The notes beneath the pieces are model-generated. The model was not told the DNA's origin. It did not search any database and saw only the letters and a program-made list of their open reading frames with translations. 33,187 bases of DNA from Planctomycetota bacterium (GTDB lineage Bacteria; Planctomycetota; Phycisphaerae; Sedimentisphaerales; Anaerohalosphaeraceae). A program made the translations under genes and the position numbers. Below, one piece after another: positions 15,809 to 23,708 of this stretch (positions within the stretch are counted from its first letter, which is position 1; each line of letters opens with the position of its first letter). The DNA lies in the NCBI GenBank assembly GCA_023143375.1, contig JAGLHQ010000046.1:1-33187 (forward strand), written 5' to 3'.

Positions 15809-16992
15809 AAAAGAAGATTTGTGTTATTACAGGTTCCAGAGCAGAGTATGGCCTTTTAAGGCCTTTGCTCGAACAGATCGGCGCCGATCCTGACTTGACA
15901 CTGCAGCTTATGGTAACAGGAACGCACCTTTCCCAGGAATACGGTTTGACGTACAAGGAAATAGAAAATGACGGGTTTGATATCGATGAAAAAATCGATA
16001 TTGGGCTCTGTTCGGATACACCTGTCGGGATCGCGGAGTCTATGTCGCTGGCTATCAGCGGATTTGCTAAGGGGTATGAATCCCTTCGGCCGGACGTTGT
16101 TGTGGTTCTGGGCGACAGATTCGAAATATTTACGGCTGTCGCAGCGGCGGCGATAAGCAGAATTCCTATTGCGCATCTGCACGGGGGAGAGAGCACCGAG
16201 GGAGTTGTTGATGAAGCATTCCGCCATTCCATTACAAAAATGAGTCACCTTCATTTTACTTCCGCGCAGGAGTATCGTAAGAGGGTTATTCAATTAGGAG
16301 AAGCCCCTGACAGAGTCTTTAATGTCGGTGCTATCGGGCTGGATAATATTAGAGAACTGAAGTTATTATCCAAAGAAGATTTGGAAAAAGAACTGAATTA
16401 TAAATTCGGTAAGAAAAACCTGCTAGTAACGTTTCATCCGGTTACACTTGAGGACAATACGTCGCAAGAGCAATTTCAAATATTGCTTGATACATTGAGC
16501 GGCATGGAAGAAACGAATATTATTTTTACCAAGTCAAACGCAGATGCCGGCGGAAGAGCCATCAATAAAATGATCGATGACTATGTATCATGTAATCCGG
16601 AAACCACTATATGCTTTACCTCTATGGGCCAGCTTCGTTATTTATCGACGTTACAGTTTGTAGATGCAATGGTAGGAAACTCATCAAGCGGCATCGCAGA
16701 GGCACCGAGCTTTAAGGTGGGAACAATTAATATTGGGGATAGACAAAAGGGACGGATCAAGGTAGAAAGTATAATCGACTGTCAACCCTTAAAAGAAGAT
16801 CTCAAAAAAGCGTTCGACAGGTTGTATTCCCAGGGATTTCAGAAAAGCCTTAAGGGTATTATAAATCCCTATGACCAGGGCGGTACTGCAAAGAAAATAA
16901 AAGAAACTCTAAAGAGCTATGACTTGTGCAATATACTAAAGAAAAGCTTCTTTGACGTTAAATTTGATATAGGAGATATAAATGTCACTTAA
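15805..16992 (+). CDS. neuC: Hydrolysing UDP-sugar 2-epimerase NeuC/LegG
   Basis: A 395-residue UDP-GlcNAc 2-epimerase of the hydrolysing type: ICVITGSRAEYGLLRPLLEQI at the start, VVVLGDRFEIF, IAHLHGGESTEG, HFTSAQEYRKRVIQLGE and MVGNSSSGIAEAPSFKVGTINIGDRQKGR. It would release and epimerise the diamino-sugar nucleotide to the 6-deoxy-mannosamine form that NeuB condenses. Being placed directly after neuB by a 4-base overlap, it matches the neuB-neuC order of sialic and legionaminic acid loci. Its end overlaps the next gene by 11 bases. Confidence 0.92.
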   Translation: MKKKICVITGSRAEYGLLRPLLEQIGADPDLTLQLMVTGTHLSQEYGLTYKEIENDGFDIDEKIDIGLCSDTPVGIAESMSLAISGFAKGYESLRPDVVVVLGDRFEIFTAVAAAAISRIPIAHLHGGESTEGVVDEAFRHSITKMSHLHFTSAQEYRKRVIQLGEAPDRVFNVGAIGLDNIRELKLLSKEDLEKELNYKFGKKNLLVTFHPVTLEDNTSQEQFQILLDTLSGMEETNIIFTKSNADAGGRAINKMIDDYVSCNPETTICFTSMGQLRYLSTLQFVDAMVGNSSSGIAEAPSFKVGTINIGDRQKGRIKVESIIDCQPLKEDLKKAFDRLYSQGFQKSLKGIINPYDQGGTAKKIKETLKSYDLCNILKKSFFDVKFDIGDINVT

Positions 16993-18061
16993 AGACATTC
17001 TGATCTATGAGTCAGATTCCACAAAAGAAGCCTTAAAAAGGCTCGACAAAACCGCTGTAAAGGCATTGTTAGTTGTAGATCAGAGCAAGAAACTACTGGG
17101 GGCTATTAGTGACGGAGACATCAGGCGTCACATATTAAAAGGCGAAAGCCTGGAAGGCGACATCGGTGAAATATATAACAGAACTCCCGTTTGCATACAA
17201 AAAGACAAGTTCTCAATGGAGCGGGCTAAAGAACTGTTCCTTAAGTATAAAATCGAATTGATACCTGTAATAGATGGCGAACACCGGGTGATAGAGTATG
17301 TAACGTGGGATCAGTCTTTCCCCAGAACGGAACAGCCGCCGTATAAGAAAAGCCAAATAAGCGTTCCTGTTGTTATTATGGCTGGCGGAAAAGGCTCACG
17401 CATGGAACCGTTCACTAAGATACTCCCAAAGCCGTTGATACCGATCGGCGAAAAAACTATTATTGAAATGATCATAGATGAGTTTAAGCAGCAGGGTGCA
17501 GAAAAATTTTATCTGACACTAAACCATAAAAGCGAGATGATAAAAGCTTACTTTGAGGGCATAGAAAAAGACTATGAAGTAAACTTTATTAAGGAAAAAG
17601 ATTTTTATGGAACAGCAGGCAGTTTGAAACTGATCGAAAAGAAGATCAGCGAGACTTTTATTGTTTCAAATTGCGATATCATTGTTAAAGCAAATTTTGA
17701 AAATGTACTTGCCTTGCATGAAGAACAAAACGCCTCATTGACGATCATCTCTTCTGTTCAGCATTATGAAATTCCGTATGGGGTAATAAATTTTAAAGAT
17801 GGCGGAGAAGTAGTGAATATTCAGGAAAAACCGGAGTATACTTTCACGATCAATACCGGCGTATATATCCTAAATAAAGATGTCCTGGAATTTATACCGG
17901 CCGACACACATATGGATATGACCGATCTGATCAAGATACTGACCGAAAAGGGCAAAAAAGTTCTTACATATCCCGTCAATGAAAAAGAATATTTAGATAT
18001 TGGCCAATGGAAAGAATACAAAAAAGTAACACAACATTTTCACGAACAGGAAACAAACTGA
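16982..18061 (+). CDS. ptmE: CBS-domain sugar-1-phosphate nucleotidyltransferase, PtmE-like
   Basis: A 359-residue protein with two N-terminal CBS domains (residues ~8-60 and ~65-112; VKALLVVDQSKKLLGAISDGDIRRHI is visible) and a C-terminal nucleotidyltransferase domain (~128-355) with VVIMAGGKGSRM and PLIPIGEKTI. This domain order is that of PtmE, which in Campylobacter makes GDP-glucosamine from glucosamine-1-phosphate and GTP for legionaminic acid. CBS domains usually bind adenine nucleotides and may tune activity. Its overlap with neuC and the shared pathway support the same role, but nucleotide and sugar specificity cannot be read from the sequence by eye. Confidence 0.85.
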   Translation: MSLKDILIYESDSTKEALKRLDKTAVKALLVVDQSKKLLGAISDGDIRRHILKGESLEGDIGEIYNRTPVCIQKDKFSMERAKELFLKYKIELIPVIDGEHRVIEYVTWDQSFPRTEQPPYKKSQISVPVVIMAGGKGSRMEPFTKILPKPLIPIGEKTIIEMIIDEFKQQGAEKFYLTLNHKSEMIKAYFEGIEKDYEVNFIKEKDFYGTAGSLKLIEKKISETFIVSNCDIIVKANFENVLALHEEQNASLTIISSVQHYEIPYGVINFKDGGEVVNIQEKPEYTFTINTGVYILNKDVLEFIPADTHMDMTDLIKILTEKGKKVLTYPVNEKEYLDIGQWKEYKKVTQHFHEQETN

Positions 18062-18085
18062 TTTGATAAAGGCAGGATCGTTTTT

Positions 18086-19162
18086 ATGAAACAAAAACAG
18101 AAACCATATATTATCGGGGAAACCGCATATAATCACGAGGGAGATATCGACTATCTTTACAGGATGATAGACGAGATAGCCGAAGTCGGCTTAAATGCGG
18201 TTAAATTCCATTTGTTATTGAACCCTGAAAGCTACATGCAGAAAACACATCCCGCGATCCCCGAGATCAAAAAATGGATCTTCGACGAAAACCAGTGGGA
18301 TGCAATTATCGATCATTCAAATAAAAAAGGGCTGGACGTAATCGCTTTATGCGATGATGTCGAGAGCCTGGAGTATATTAACAAAAGCAAATTGGATGTG
18401 TATGCAGTCGAGTTGCATGCCACAGGATTAAACGATTATTTTCTGCTTGAGGCGGCTGTTGAATTTGGCGAAACGATCATTTTAGGGGTCGGCGGTTCGA
18501 CAATTGGCGAGATCGAGTATGCAATAGAATTTTTAAAAACCAGGCAGAAGGACGATATTGTTTTAATATATGGCTTCCAGGATTACCCGACTGATTATGC
18601 AAAGATTAATTTGTCTAAGATGCTTAAGATAGCCGCTTTATTCGATCTGCCCGTAGGATATGCGGACCACACGGCATTTAACGATCCAAACAATGAGGTC
18701 GTTAGTGTAATGGCAGCTATGATGGGCTTTAACATTTTGGAAAAACATTACACCCCAGACTTTGGCGCCAAGCGCATAGACCACCACGCCGCAGTGGGAA
18801 AAGAACAGATGATCAAAATAAAGGGCTTGATGGAACTGGCATTGACGGTCCATGGCAGCGGCGGGATGAAAATGTCAAAGGCAGAGTTGGAATACGGTAA
18901 TACCGGGCCCATGAAAAAAGCTATTGTTGCCAGGAAAGACATCAAAAAAGGACAAAAGCTTTCGCCGGACGATCTTTGGTTTAAGAGAACCGAGCAGCAA
19001 AGCCCGATCAGGCAAAGTCAGTTTTTGCAACTGATCGGTCTTGAGGTGATCAGAGATATAGACGAAGACGAAATAATCGATTACTCCAATGTTCGTTACA
19101 ACTTCCAAAAAGCCGATATAGAAAGCTTTACGCATTTAGATAATACCGGAGATTCCCAATGA
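18086..19162 (+). CDS. Second, divergent NeuB/SpsE-like synthase with SAF domain
   Basis: A 358-residue NeuB-family protein unlike its neighbour at 14804. The opening is YIIGETAYNHEGD (the other has GVNHNG), the VKFQTF motif reads VKFHLLL, VGYSDHT reads VGYADHTAFND, and EKHFT...GPDH reads EKHYTPDFGAKRIDHH. The metal-binding His residues are kept and a C-terminal SAF domain is present (~residues 285-345), so it is probably an active PEP-condensing enzyme with another substrate. It ends in an ATGA overlap with an SpsF-like gene, a pairing also seen for SpsE-SpsF in spore-coat polysaccharide loci. It starts 24 bases after ptmE, at ATG 18086. Confidence 0.85.
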   Translation: MKQKQKPYIIGETAYNHEGDIDYLYRMIDEIAEVGLNAVKFHLLLNPESYMQKTHPAIPEIKKWIFDENQWDAIIDHSNKKGLDVIALCDDVESLEYINKSKLDVYAVELHATGLNDYFLLEAAVEFGETIILGVGGSTIGEIEYAIEFLKTRQKDDIVLIYGFQDYPTDYAKINLSKMLKIAALFDLPVGYADHTAFNDPNNEVVSVMAAMMGFNILEKHYTPDFGAKRIDHHAAVGKEQMIKIKGLMELALTVHGSGGMKMSKAELEYGNTGPMKKAIVARKDIKKGQKLSPDDLWFKRTEQQSPIRQSQFLQLIGLEVIRDIDEDEIIDYSNVRYNFQKADIESFTHLDNTGDSQ

Positions 19163-19959
19163 AAATAGGCTTCCTGATCACTGCAAGATTGAAATCTTCC
19201 AGGCTGCCATTTAAGATCGTTAAGGATTTAAATGGCAAAACGGTTGTTGAAAGAATAATAGAACGGGCAAAACAAATACATGATATTGCGGAGATCGTAC
19301 TCTGTACTTCGCCAAATCCTCAGGACAGTCCTTTAATAGAGATAGCAGATAAAAACGACATTTCATGGTTTTTAGGCGATGAGGACGATGTCCTGAAGAG
19401 GCTTTTAGATGCGGCAAAATTGCATGAGTTGGATTGTTTTTTGGGCATCACAGCCGATAATCCTTTGTTCTCAATTGATTATTCAAATAGGATAATTGAA
19501 CAAATAAAAACGGGAGGTCACGATTTTATAAAAGTCCACGGCCTGCCTCTTGGCGCCGCTACTTATGGAATGAACGTCAAGGCGCTCGAGACTGTCTGCG
19601 AAATTAAAACGGTTGTCGATACGGAAATCTGGGGATACCTTATTAATCGGCCGGAGCTTTTCGACATCGAAACGATCGAGGTGGAAAAGAAACTTGATCG
19701 GCCTGAATTAAGATTTACATTAGATTACCCGCAAGACTATGAATTTATTAAAAATATTTATGAAAACATTCCGTTTGAAAAACCGATCGGCCTTGGCAGC
19801 GTAATGGATTATCTGAATGCTAATCCCGAGGTTATCAAGATAAATCAAATGTGTGTTCAAAAAGATCTGGACGAAAAAACAAAAGATATGATAAACAGCT
19901 TTTATGTTGAAAAGGCCGACGAGATTAAAAAAATAAAAGCGAGAATCTACAAAAAATGA
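19159..19959 (+). CDS. SpsF-like cytidylyltransferase family protein
   Basis: A 266-residue protein with the CTP-transferase fold: IGFLITARLKSSRLPFKIV at the start (the R-x-KSSRLP-K nucleotide-binding pattern of CMP-sialate and CMP-Kdo synthases and SpsF), WFLGDEDDVLKRL, GITADNPLF and RFTLDYPQDYEFI. In this operon it is the only candidate to activate a nonulosonic acid with CTP, since no NeuA/LegF is present. SpsF proteins have also been named glycosyltransferases in databases; the reaction is not proven. It overlaps both neighbours by 4 bases, pointing to tight co-production with the second NeuB. Confidence 0.8.
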   Translation: MKIGFLITARLKSSRLPFKIVKDLNGKTVVERIIERAKQIHDIAEIVLCTSPNPQDSPLIEIADKNDISWFLGDEDDVLKRLLDAAKLHELDCFLGITADNPLFSIDYSNRIIEQIKTGGHDFIKVHGLPLGAATYGMNVKALETVCEIKTVVDTEIWGYLINRPELFDIETIEVEKKLDRPELRFTLDYPQDYEFIKNIYENIPFEKPIGLGSVMDYLNANPEVIKINQMCVQKDLDEKTKDMINSFYVEKADEIKKIKARIYKK

Positions 19960-21218
19960 AACTAAGAATAGTTTTTATTCCTACCCACTGGTATTTATCC
20001 AAGCCTGTCTTTTTTAGTTTGGCCAGAGAGTGTAAAGACAAACATCACACGATTTATTTCGACACAAACGATAGGGTGTTTTCCAAATATAAAGGGAAAA
20101 ATATAAAAGAAGGGGCACTTAAATATTTTGACGAATATATAGAAATTGACGCGTCACCTTTTGTAGAAAAATACAAAGAAATAGAGGGATCGTCTGCTTT
20201 AAGCAAAAGACGCAGAACTATAAGGAAAATGTGCTGCTTTATAGCACAAAAACCCAGGCTGGAAAAACAATTGGCCGAAATCGCGCCGGACGTTATGATA
20301 ACAACAGGCGATGCCAGCGGGTATATAAATAAATACTGCAACATCTGGGCGGAGAAAAATGAAATACCATATATAGTAATTCAGCCGTCGTTCATAAGAA
20401 TGGAAAAAGTAAAGAACCCGTGGAAAGAACGTATAGGTTATCTGCTTTTTAATATATTATTACGCATGCCGTTCTGCCGAAAACAGACGGTTTTTGGCAA
20501 TGAGCGTCCGGGCAATCATCTTTTTGTATGGGGGGACTTTTATAAAAACTTTTACAAGGGTCTCCAGATCGAGAAAAATACTTTCGTTACGGGCAACCCG
20601 GCTTTTGACCAGATACTGAAAATGGCAGCCAATACCGAGCGCCCGAAAGACCTGGGCATCCAGATACCCGAAGGAAAAAAGGTGGTAATGATTTGCACCC
20701 AGCCGATGGAGCCGCTGCTCAGCGAAAGAGCATGCGGGTTGGTGAATGATTTCTACAGATGTGCCATCGAGGAAAATCAGGACCTGTTTTTTATCGTTAA
20801 GATACATCCAAGAGAAAATATAGAAAAATATAACACCATCTTAGAGGGTATAGACACAAATAATTACGTTATTACAAAGGACGTCAACTTGTATGATGTG
20901 TTTAAAGCGACGGATTTGCAGATATCGGTGTCATCATATTCTTCTTTTGAAGCGGTAGTTTTCGGAATCCCGATAGTTATTATCAATCCGGAAAACCTTG
21001 TAACGCTTCCGGATCAGTTTAATAACGAGATCGAGATGAAAGCAACTACGAAGGATGAATTAAAGAAAAATCTCTTAAAAGGTCTTACAAATGAATATAT
21101 TGAGGAGTTTAAAGTAAAAAGAGAGCAATATCTGAAACCAAGACTGGGTTACCTTGACGGCAATAGCGGAAGAAGAATAATAGAAAAAATAGAGGAAATT
21201 ATAGGGAATAGGAAATGA
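19956..21218 (+). CDS. GT-B-type surface glycan transferase, CDP-glycerol/polysialyl-transferase-like
   Basis: A 420-residue protein beginning MKLRIVFIPTHWYLSKPVFF. The C-terminal half has the pattern of GT-B and CDP-glycerol glycerophosphotransferase-like enzymes: FVTGNPAFDQIL, KIHPRE (282-287) and SVSSYSSFEAVVFGIPIVII (about 327-346), which would bind the nucleotide sugar. As the last gene of the nonulosonate operon it is a good candidate for the enzyme that attaches the CMP-activated acid to a glycan or protein (inference). No exact family was recognised. The large transferase at 25163-26860 shares the same motif set. The stop codon lies in DNA that matches the start region of that other gene, see 21212-21306. 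Confidence 0.7.
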   Translation: MKLRIVFIPTHWYLSKPVFFSLARECKDKHHTIYFDTNDRVFSKYKGKNIKEGALKYFDEYIEIDASPFVEKYKEIEGSSALSKRRRTIRKMCCFIAQKPRLEKQLAEIAPDVMITTGDASGYINKYCNIWAEKNEIPYIVIQPSFIRMEKVKNPWKERIGYLLFNILLRMPFCRKQTVFGNERPGNHLFVWGDFYKNFYKGLQIEKNTFVTGNPAFDQILKMAANTERPKDLGIQIPEGKKVVMICTQPMEPLLSERACGLVNDFYRCAIEENQDLFFIVKIHPRENIEKYNTILEGIDTNNYVITKDVNLYDVFKATDLQISVSSYSSFEAVVFGIPIVIINPENLVTLPDQFNNEIEMKATTKDELKKNLLKGLTNEYIEEFKVKREQYLKPRLGYLDGNSGRRIIEKIEEIIGNRK

Positions 21219-21306
21219 GTAAACTGCCACAGCGATAAAACAGCATACTCCGTCAATTCCCAAAAAGTTTTCCACAGCCAAATTGTATAGTGGCTAGCTT
21301 GCGGGC
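21212..21306 (-). pseudogene. Decayed 5' fragment of a large GT-B-type transferase gene
   Basis: Bases 21212-21306 align with 26735-26830, the N-terminal coding DNA of the intact minus-strand transferase, with few gaps (shared CACAGCG and ACTCCGTCAATTCCC words). Read on the minus strand it gives ARKLATIQFGCGKLFGN in one frame and ELTEYAVLSLWQFTHF in another, against ARRLTTTKLDCGKTFRE and ELTEYDGLSLWWFAHF. A frameshift lies between the two parts and nothing of the remaining ~520 codons follows. It is therefore a remnant of a second copy of that gene. Confidence 0.75.
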
Positions 21307-21316
21307 AGAATGGGGC

Positions 21317-21359
21317 AAAAAAACAGCCGCAGGCTTATATTACTAAGATGCCCGCGGCT
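21317..21359 (-). terminator. Rho-independent terminator of the LamG gene
   Basis: On the minus strand AGCCGC...GCGGCT (21359-21354 with 21330-21325) and the inner GCC/GGC arms form a stem with a 15-base loop, followed by seven T residues (complement of 21317-21323). It begins 18 bases after the LamG stop codon. Confidence 0.8.
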
Positions 21360-21377
21360 ATTGACAGTGCCATTATA

Positions 21378-22442
21378 TTATTCCGAAGCAGAAACAGGAT
21401 CATAACCGAGTCTATTTAAAGCTTTATTCAAGTCATCAATACTTTTGAGCAACTCTTTTTTGAGTTTTTCCTGGCGATGGATAGCCTGCCTTATTTCCTG
21501 TTTGGCCTGATGGATAGCCTTTGGCTTCAGATCAATATTATCTCCGCATTCCACAAGCGCATCCAGCTCGGTAATCGCAGACTCTTCTTCTGCTATAGTT
21601 GTCTCTATGGTTATGATTAAGTTTTCTTTTTGCGCTATGGCATTATCAATCTTACTGACAGCCACTGCTTTATGATCATAAGGATAGCCCTGTCCTTCAA
21701 GGCCATCGACGTAACTTTGCCATATCTCCTCAGGCGATAAAACTCTGTCAAAAACCGCAACTTCATCGATCTTTCCATTGAAAAATCGGTCTGCAGGGGT
21801 TCCATTATAAGGCCTTGCAATATCCAGGGGAACAGAGTCGTCCCATACTCCTACAACAAAATTATCATAAGTGGTATTTTTTAGCTCTCCATCGAAATAT
21901 ACTCTGCCTTCAGTACTGGTCCCTGTCGCAACTACATAATGCCATTGGTCCTTATAAAACATTCCAGGATTATAACCTACCCAACTGTAGTTCCCAGCAG
22001 AGGTTTCATTCCACAATGTTAATCCATGGAGATAAAACTTAAGATGCCATGAATCAACCCTATAGGCTTCATCTCCGGTTTTTGAAAGTAATACCTTCAT
22101 AGAGGCTGTATTTGAAGTGTTGATCTCGATATCCTCATTTAGATTATACCACAGTGCGATCGTGTACTCGCTTGGTCCGCCTTCATAAGTTGTTCGAATG
22201 TAATCACCGTTGCCGTCAAACTCCAGCGCCCCGCCGATCTGGCCGCCGTTAGTATCCCAGAGCGGATCGCCAAATAGTGTCCCATCGTTATCGCCTCCTG
22301 AATCATAAGCGGTCGTCCCTGCTCCTTCGTCGAGATTCCATAGAGAAACCAAGCCGTCGATGTATCCCCCACATTCGGTTGCCATTAGCGGCCCGCCCGC
22401 CAACAACACGATCGCTATTAGTGCCAATAATACATTTCTCAT
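21378..22442 (-). CDS. Secreted LamG/concanavalin A-like domain protein with C-terminal coiled coil
   Basis: A 354-residue protein with a signal peptide (MRNVLLALIAIVLLAGGPLMA, cut near residue 21). Residues ~28-235 form a LamG-type jelly-roll: GLVSLWNLDEGAGTTAYDSGG, ALEFDGNGDYI, EYTIALWYN, WHYVVATG, RVYFDGEL and FNGKIDEVAVFDRVLSPEEI are the usual strands. A charged helical tail (~250-345, rich in Lys/Glu/Ile/Leu) is a likely coiled coil. LamG proteins are abundant in planctomycetes, but the ligand is unknown. There is no PEP-CTERM or other sorting tail. The gene has a good GAAAGGGG site and its own terminator. It lies between two pieces of DNA that are neighbours elsewhere in the window, which suggests it was inserted there. 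Confidence 0.85.
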   Translation of the reverse strand: MRNVLLALIAIVLLAGGPLMATECGGYIDGLVSLWNLDEGAGTTAYDSGGDNDGTLFGDPLWDTNGGQIGGALEFDGNGDYIRTTYEGGPSEYTIALWYNLNEDIEINTSNTASMKVLLSKTGDEAYRVDSWHLKFYLHGLTLWNETSAGNYSWVGYNPGMFYKDQWHYVVATGTSTEGRVYFDGELKNTTYDNFVVGVWDDSVPLDIARPYNGTPADRFFNGKIDEVAVFDRVLSPEEIWQSYVDGLEGQGYPYDHKAVAVSKIDNAIAQKENLIITIETTIAEEESAITELDALVECGDNIDLKPKAIHQAKQEIRQAIHRQEKLKKELLKSIDDLNKALNRLGYDPVSASE

Positions 22443-22534
22443 TTTGCTACCCCTTTCTGTGCGATTATTTTACAAACAGCCGTATTACCAATTCCTTTTT
22501 GAAAGACTAGGAGAAAATACCATACTTAAATCAG

Positions 22535-22670
22535 TTTGTCAAGTAGTTTTTCCGCAGTTTTTAAGTTTACGCTTTCTAAAAGGCTAAACTGGTCTCAAAT
22601 AAACTTCTGGACGAGGAGTCTGCTGATTTTGTATAATGTCTTTAACTATAATATCTTAAACCAAGACCGG
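22535..22670 (+). repeat. Intergenic repeat copy A (matches 26938-27170)
   Basis: Shared words with copy B occur in the same order: TTTGTCAAG (22535-22543), ATAAACTTC followed by GGACG, GATTTTGTATAATGTC (22625-22640) and ATAATATCTTAAA (22648-22660). Copy A lacks the extra ~108 bases present in copy B. Both copies have a minus-strand gene to their left and a plus-strand gene to their right. Confidence 0.75.
22632..22637 (+). promoter_or_regulatory. TATAAT -10 box before the sulfotransferase gene
   Basis: A perfect TATAAT lies in the conserved part of intergenic copy A, about 160 bases before the sulfotransferase start. No good -35 box is seen at 17 bases. The box is preserved in copy B (27141-27146), which supports a promoter role. 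Confidence 0.4.
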
Positions 22671-22799
22671 ATGTCTTGACGGCAATGGTAACCGAAGAAC
22701 ATAGAAAAATTGAGGAAATGCTGAAAAAGCCTTGAGGTAAGGGTGCCAGGCTCAGGCAAAGACCAGATTAAAGAAAAACGTACGGAAAAGAGAAGTCAA

Positions 22800-23675
22800 A
22801 TGAAAAAACTATTAGTTACGGGGTACATGAGATCAGGAACAACACTCTTGGCTAATTTCTTGAATTATCAGAAAGAATGTTTGGTTTATAGAGATTTTTT
22901 ACGACCTATTTTTATAACTTCTCGCCATTTAGGAATAACATCTTTTTTGTCTACATTAACCGATCAGCAAAAGAATGTATTGCTTTCGGAACTCAAAGCA
23001 GAATCGGGAATTCTTGGAAGCAAAATGATGGACGGTCTGGAAAAGGACTTTTCCAATCTAAAAGAATTATACGATAGAGCACTCTATGCCGTAAAAGGAA
23101 ATAATGATATCGAAATTGTAGGCTCTAAAGTGACGATGGTTGGAGACTGGCTCTTAAAAACCGTAGAAGAAACAGATGTTTACGTAATATATATTTATCG
23201 AGATGCCAGAGATGTTTTGTTGTCAGCAAAGAATAGATTTGCAAAATACAATCTTATGAAAGTAATGATAGATTTACAAAGAGACTTGGAAGTCGCATTA
23301 AATATCAAATCCGAAAGACTGATTTTGATTAAATATGAGGATCTGGTTTTGGACACAGATTCAGTTGCAAAACAACTGTCCGATTTTTTAGGTGTTAATA
23401 TTGTTAAAGACATTTCTACCGCAAAAGACAGGGAAATGGACTGGGTGGACAACTCCGCCTTCCATGATCTTGATAGGGTATTTGATCCGAAAGCATGTTA
23501 TAGATGGAAAAAAGATCAAAAGAGCAAAGAAGTGAAATCTTGCGAAATACTAATGGCCGGGTTTATTGACAGATTAGGCTATAATTGTATGGGCATGGAG
23601 GCATTTAGTGTATGGGATAAATTGTGTGCATATAGAGATTATTATGTTCAGAAATTTAAAAATGCTGCCAAATGA
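22800..23675 (+). CDS. PAPS-dependent sulfotransferase family protein
   Basis: A 291-residue protein with the two PAPS-binding signatures: YMRSGTTLLANFL at residues 9-21 (5'-phosphosulfate loop) and IYRDARDVLLSAKNRF (3'-phosphate loop). KYEDLVLDTDSVAKQLSDFLGV is the third typical stretch. It would move sulfate from PAPS to a sugar or other hydroxyl in the cytoplasm; the acceptor is unknown, though glycan genes surround it. ATG 22800 is chosen because the family motif begins right after it; an in-frame GTG at 22743 would add 19 residues that look non-coding. The gene is clearly A/T-rich in codon use compared with the lipid A genes. Confidence 0.83.
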   Translation: MKKLLVTGYMRSGTTLLANFLNYQKECLVYRDFLRPIFITSRHLGITSFLSTLTDQQKNVLLSELKAESGILGSKMMDGLEKDFSNLKELYDRALYAVKGNNDIEIVGSKVTMVGDWLLKTVEETDVYVIYIYRDARDVLLSAKNRFAKYNLMKVMIDLQRDLEVALNIKSERLILIKYEDLVLDTDSVAKQLSDFLGVNIVKDISTAKDREMDWVDNSAFHDLDRVFDPKACYRWKKDQKSKEVKSCEILMAGFIDRLGYNCMGMEAFSVWDKLCAYRDYYVQKFKNAAK

Positions 23676-23708
23676 AATTGTAATTTGTGTAAATAATGTT
23701 CGGCAAAA

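Larger units (their letters stand above)
22443..22799 (+). other. Divergent intergenic region between the LamG and sulfotransferase genes
   Basis: 357 bases without a convincing gene. It holds the LamG ribosome site (minus), a hairpin AGTTTA...TAAACT (22564-22590), a block matching the region upstream of the GT2 gene (22535-22670) with a TATAAT box, and a 16-codon open frame (22685-22735) without recognisable relatives. Confidence 0.6.

Noticed and set aside
22685-22735. Open frame of 16 codons with a plausible coiled sequence before the sulfotransferase
   Set aside because: No ribosome site, no recognised relatives, and too short to support as a gene.
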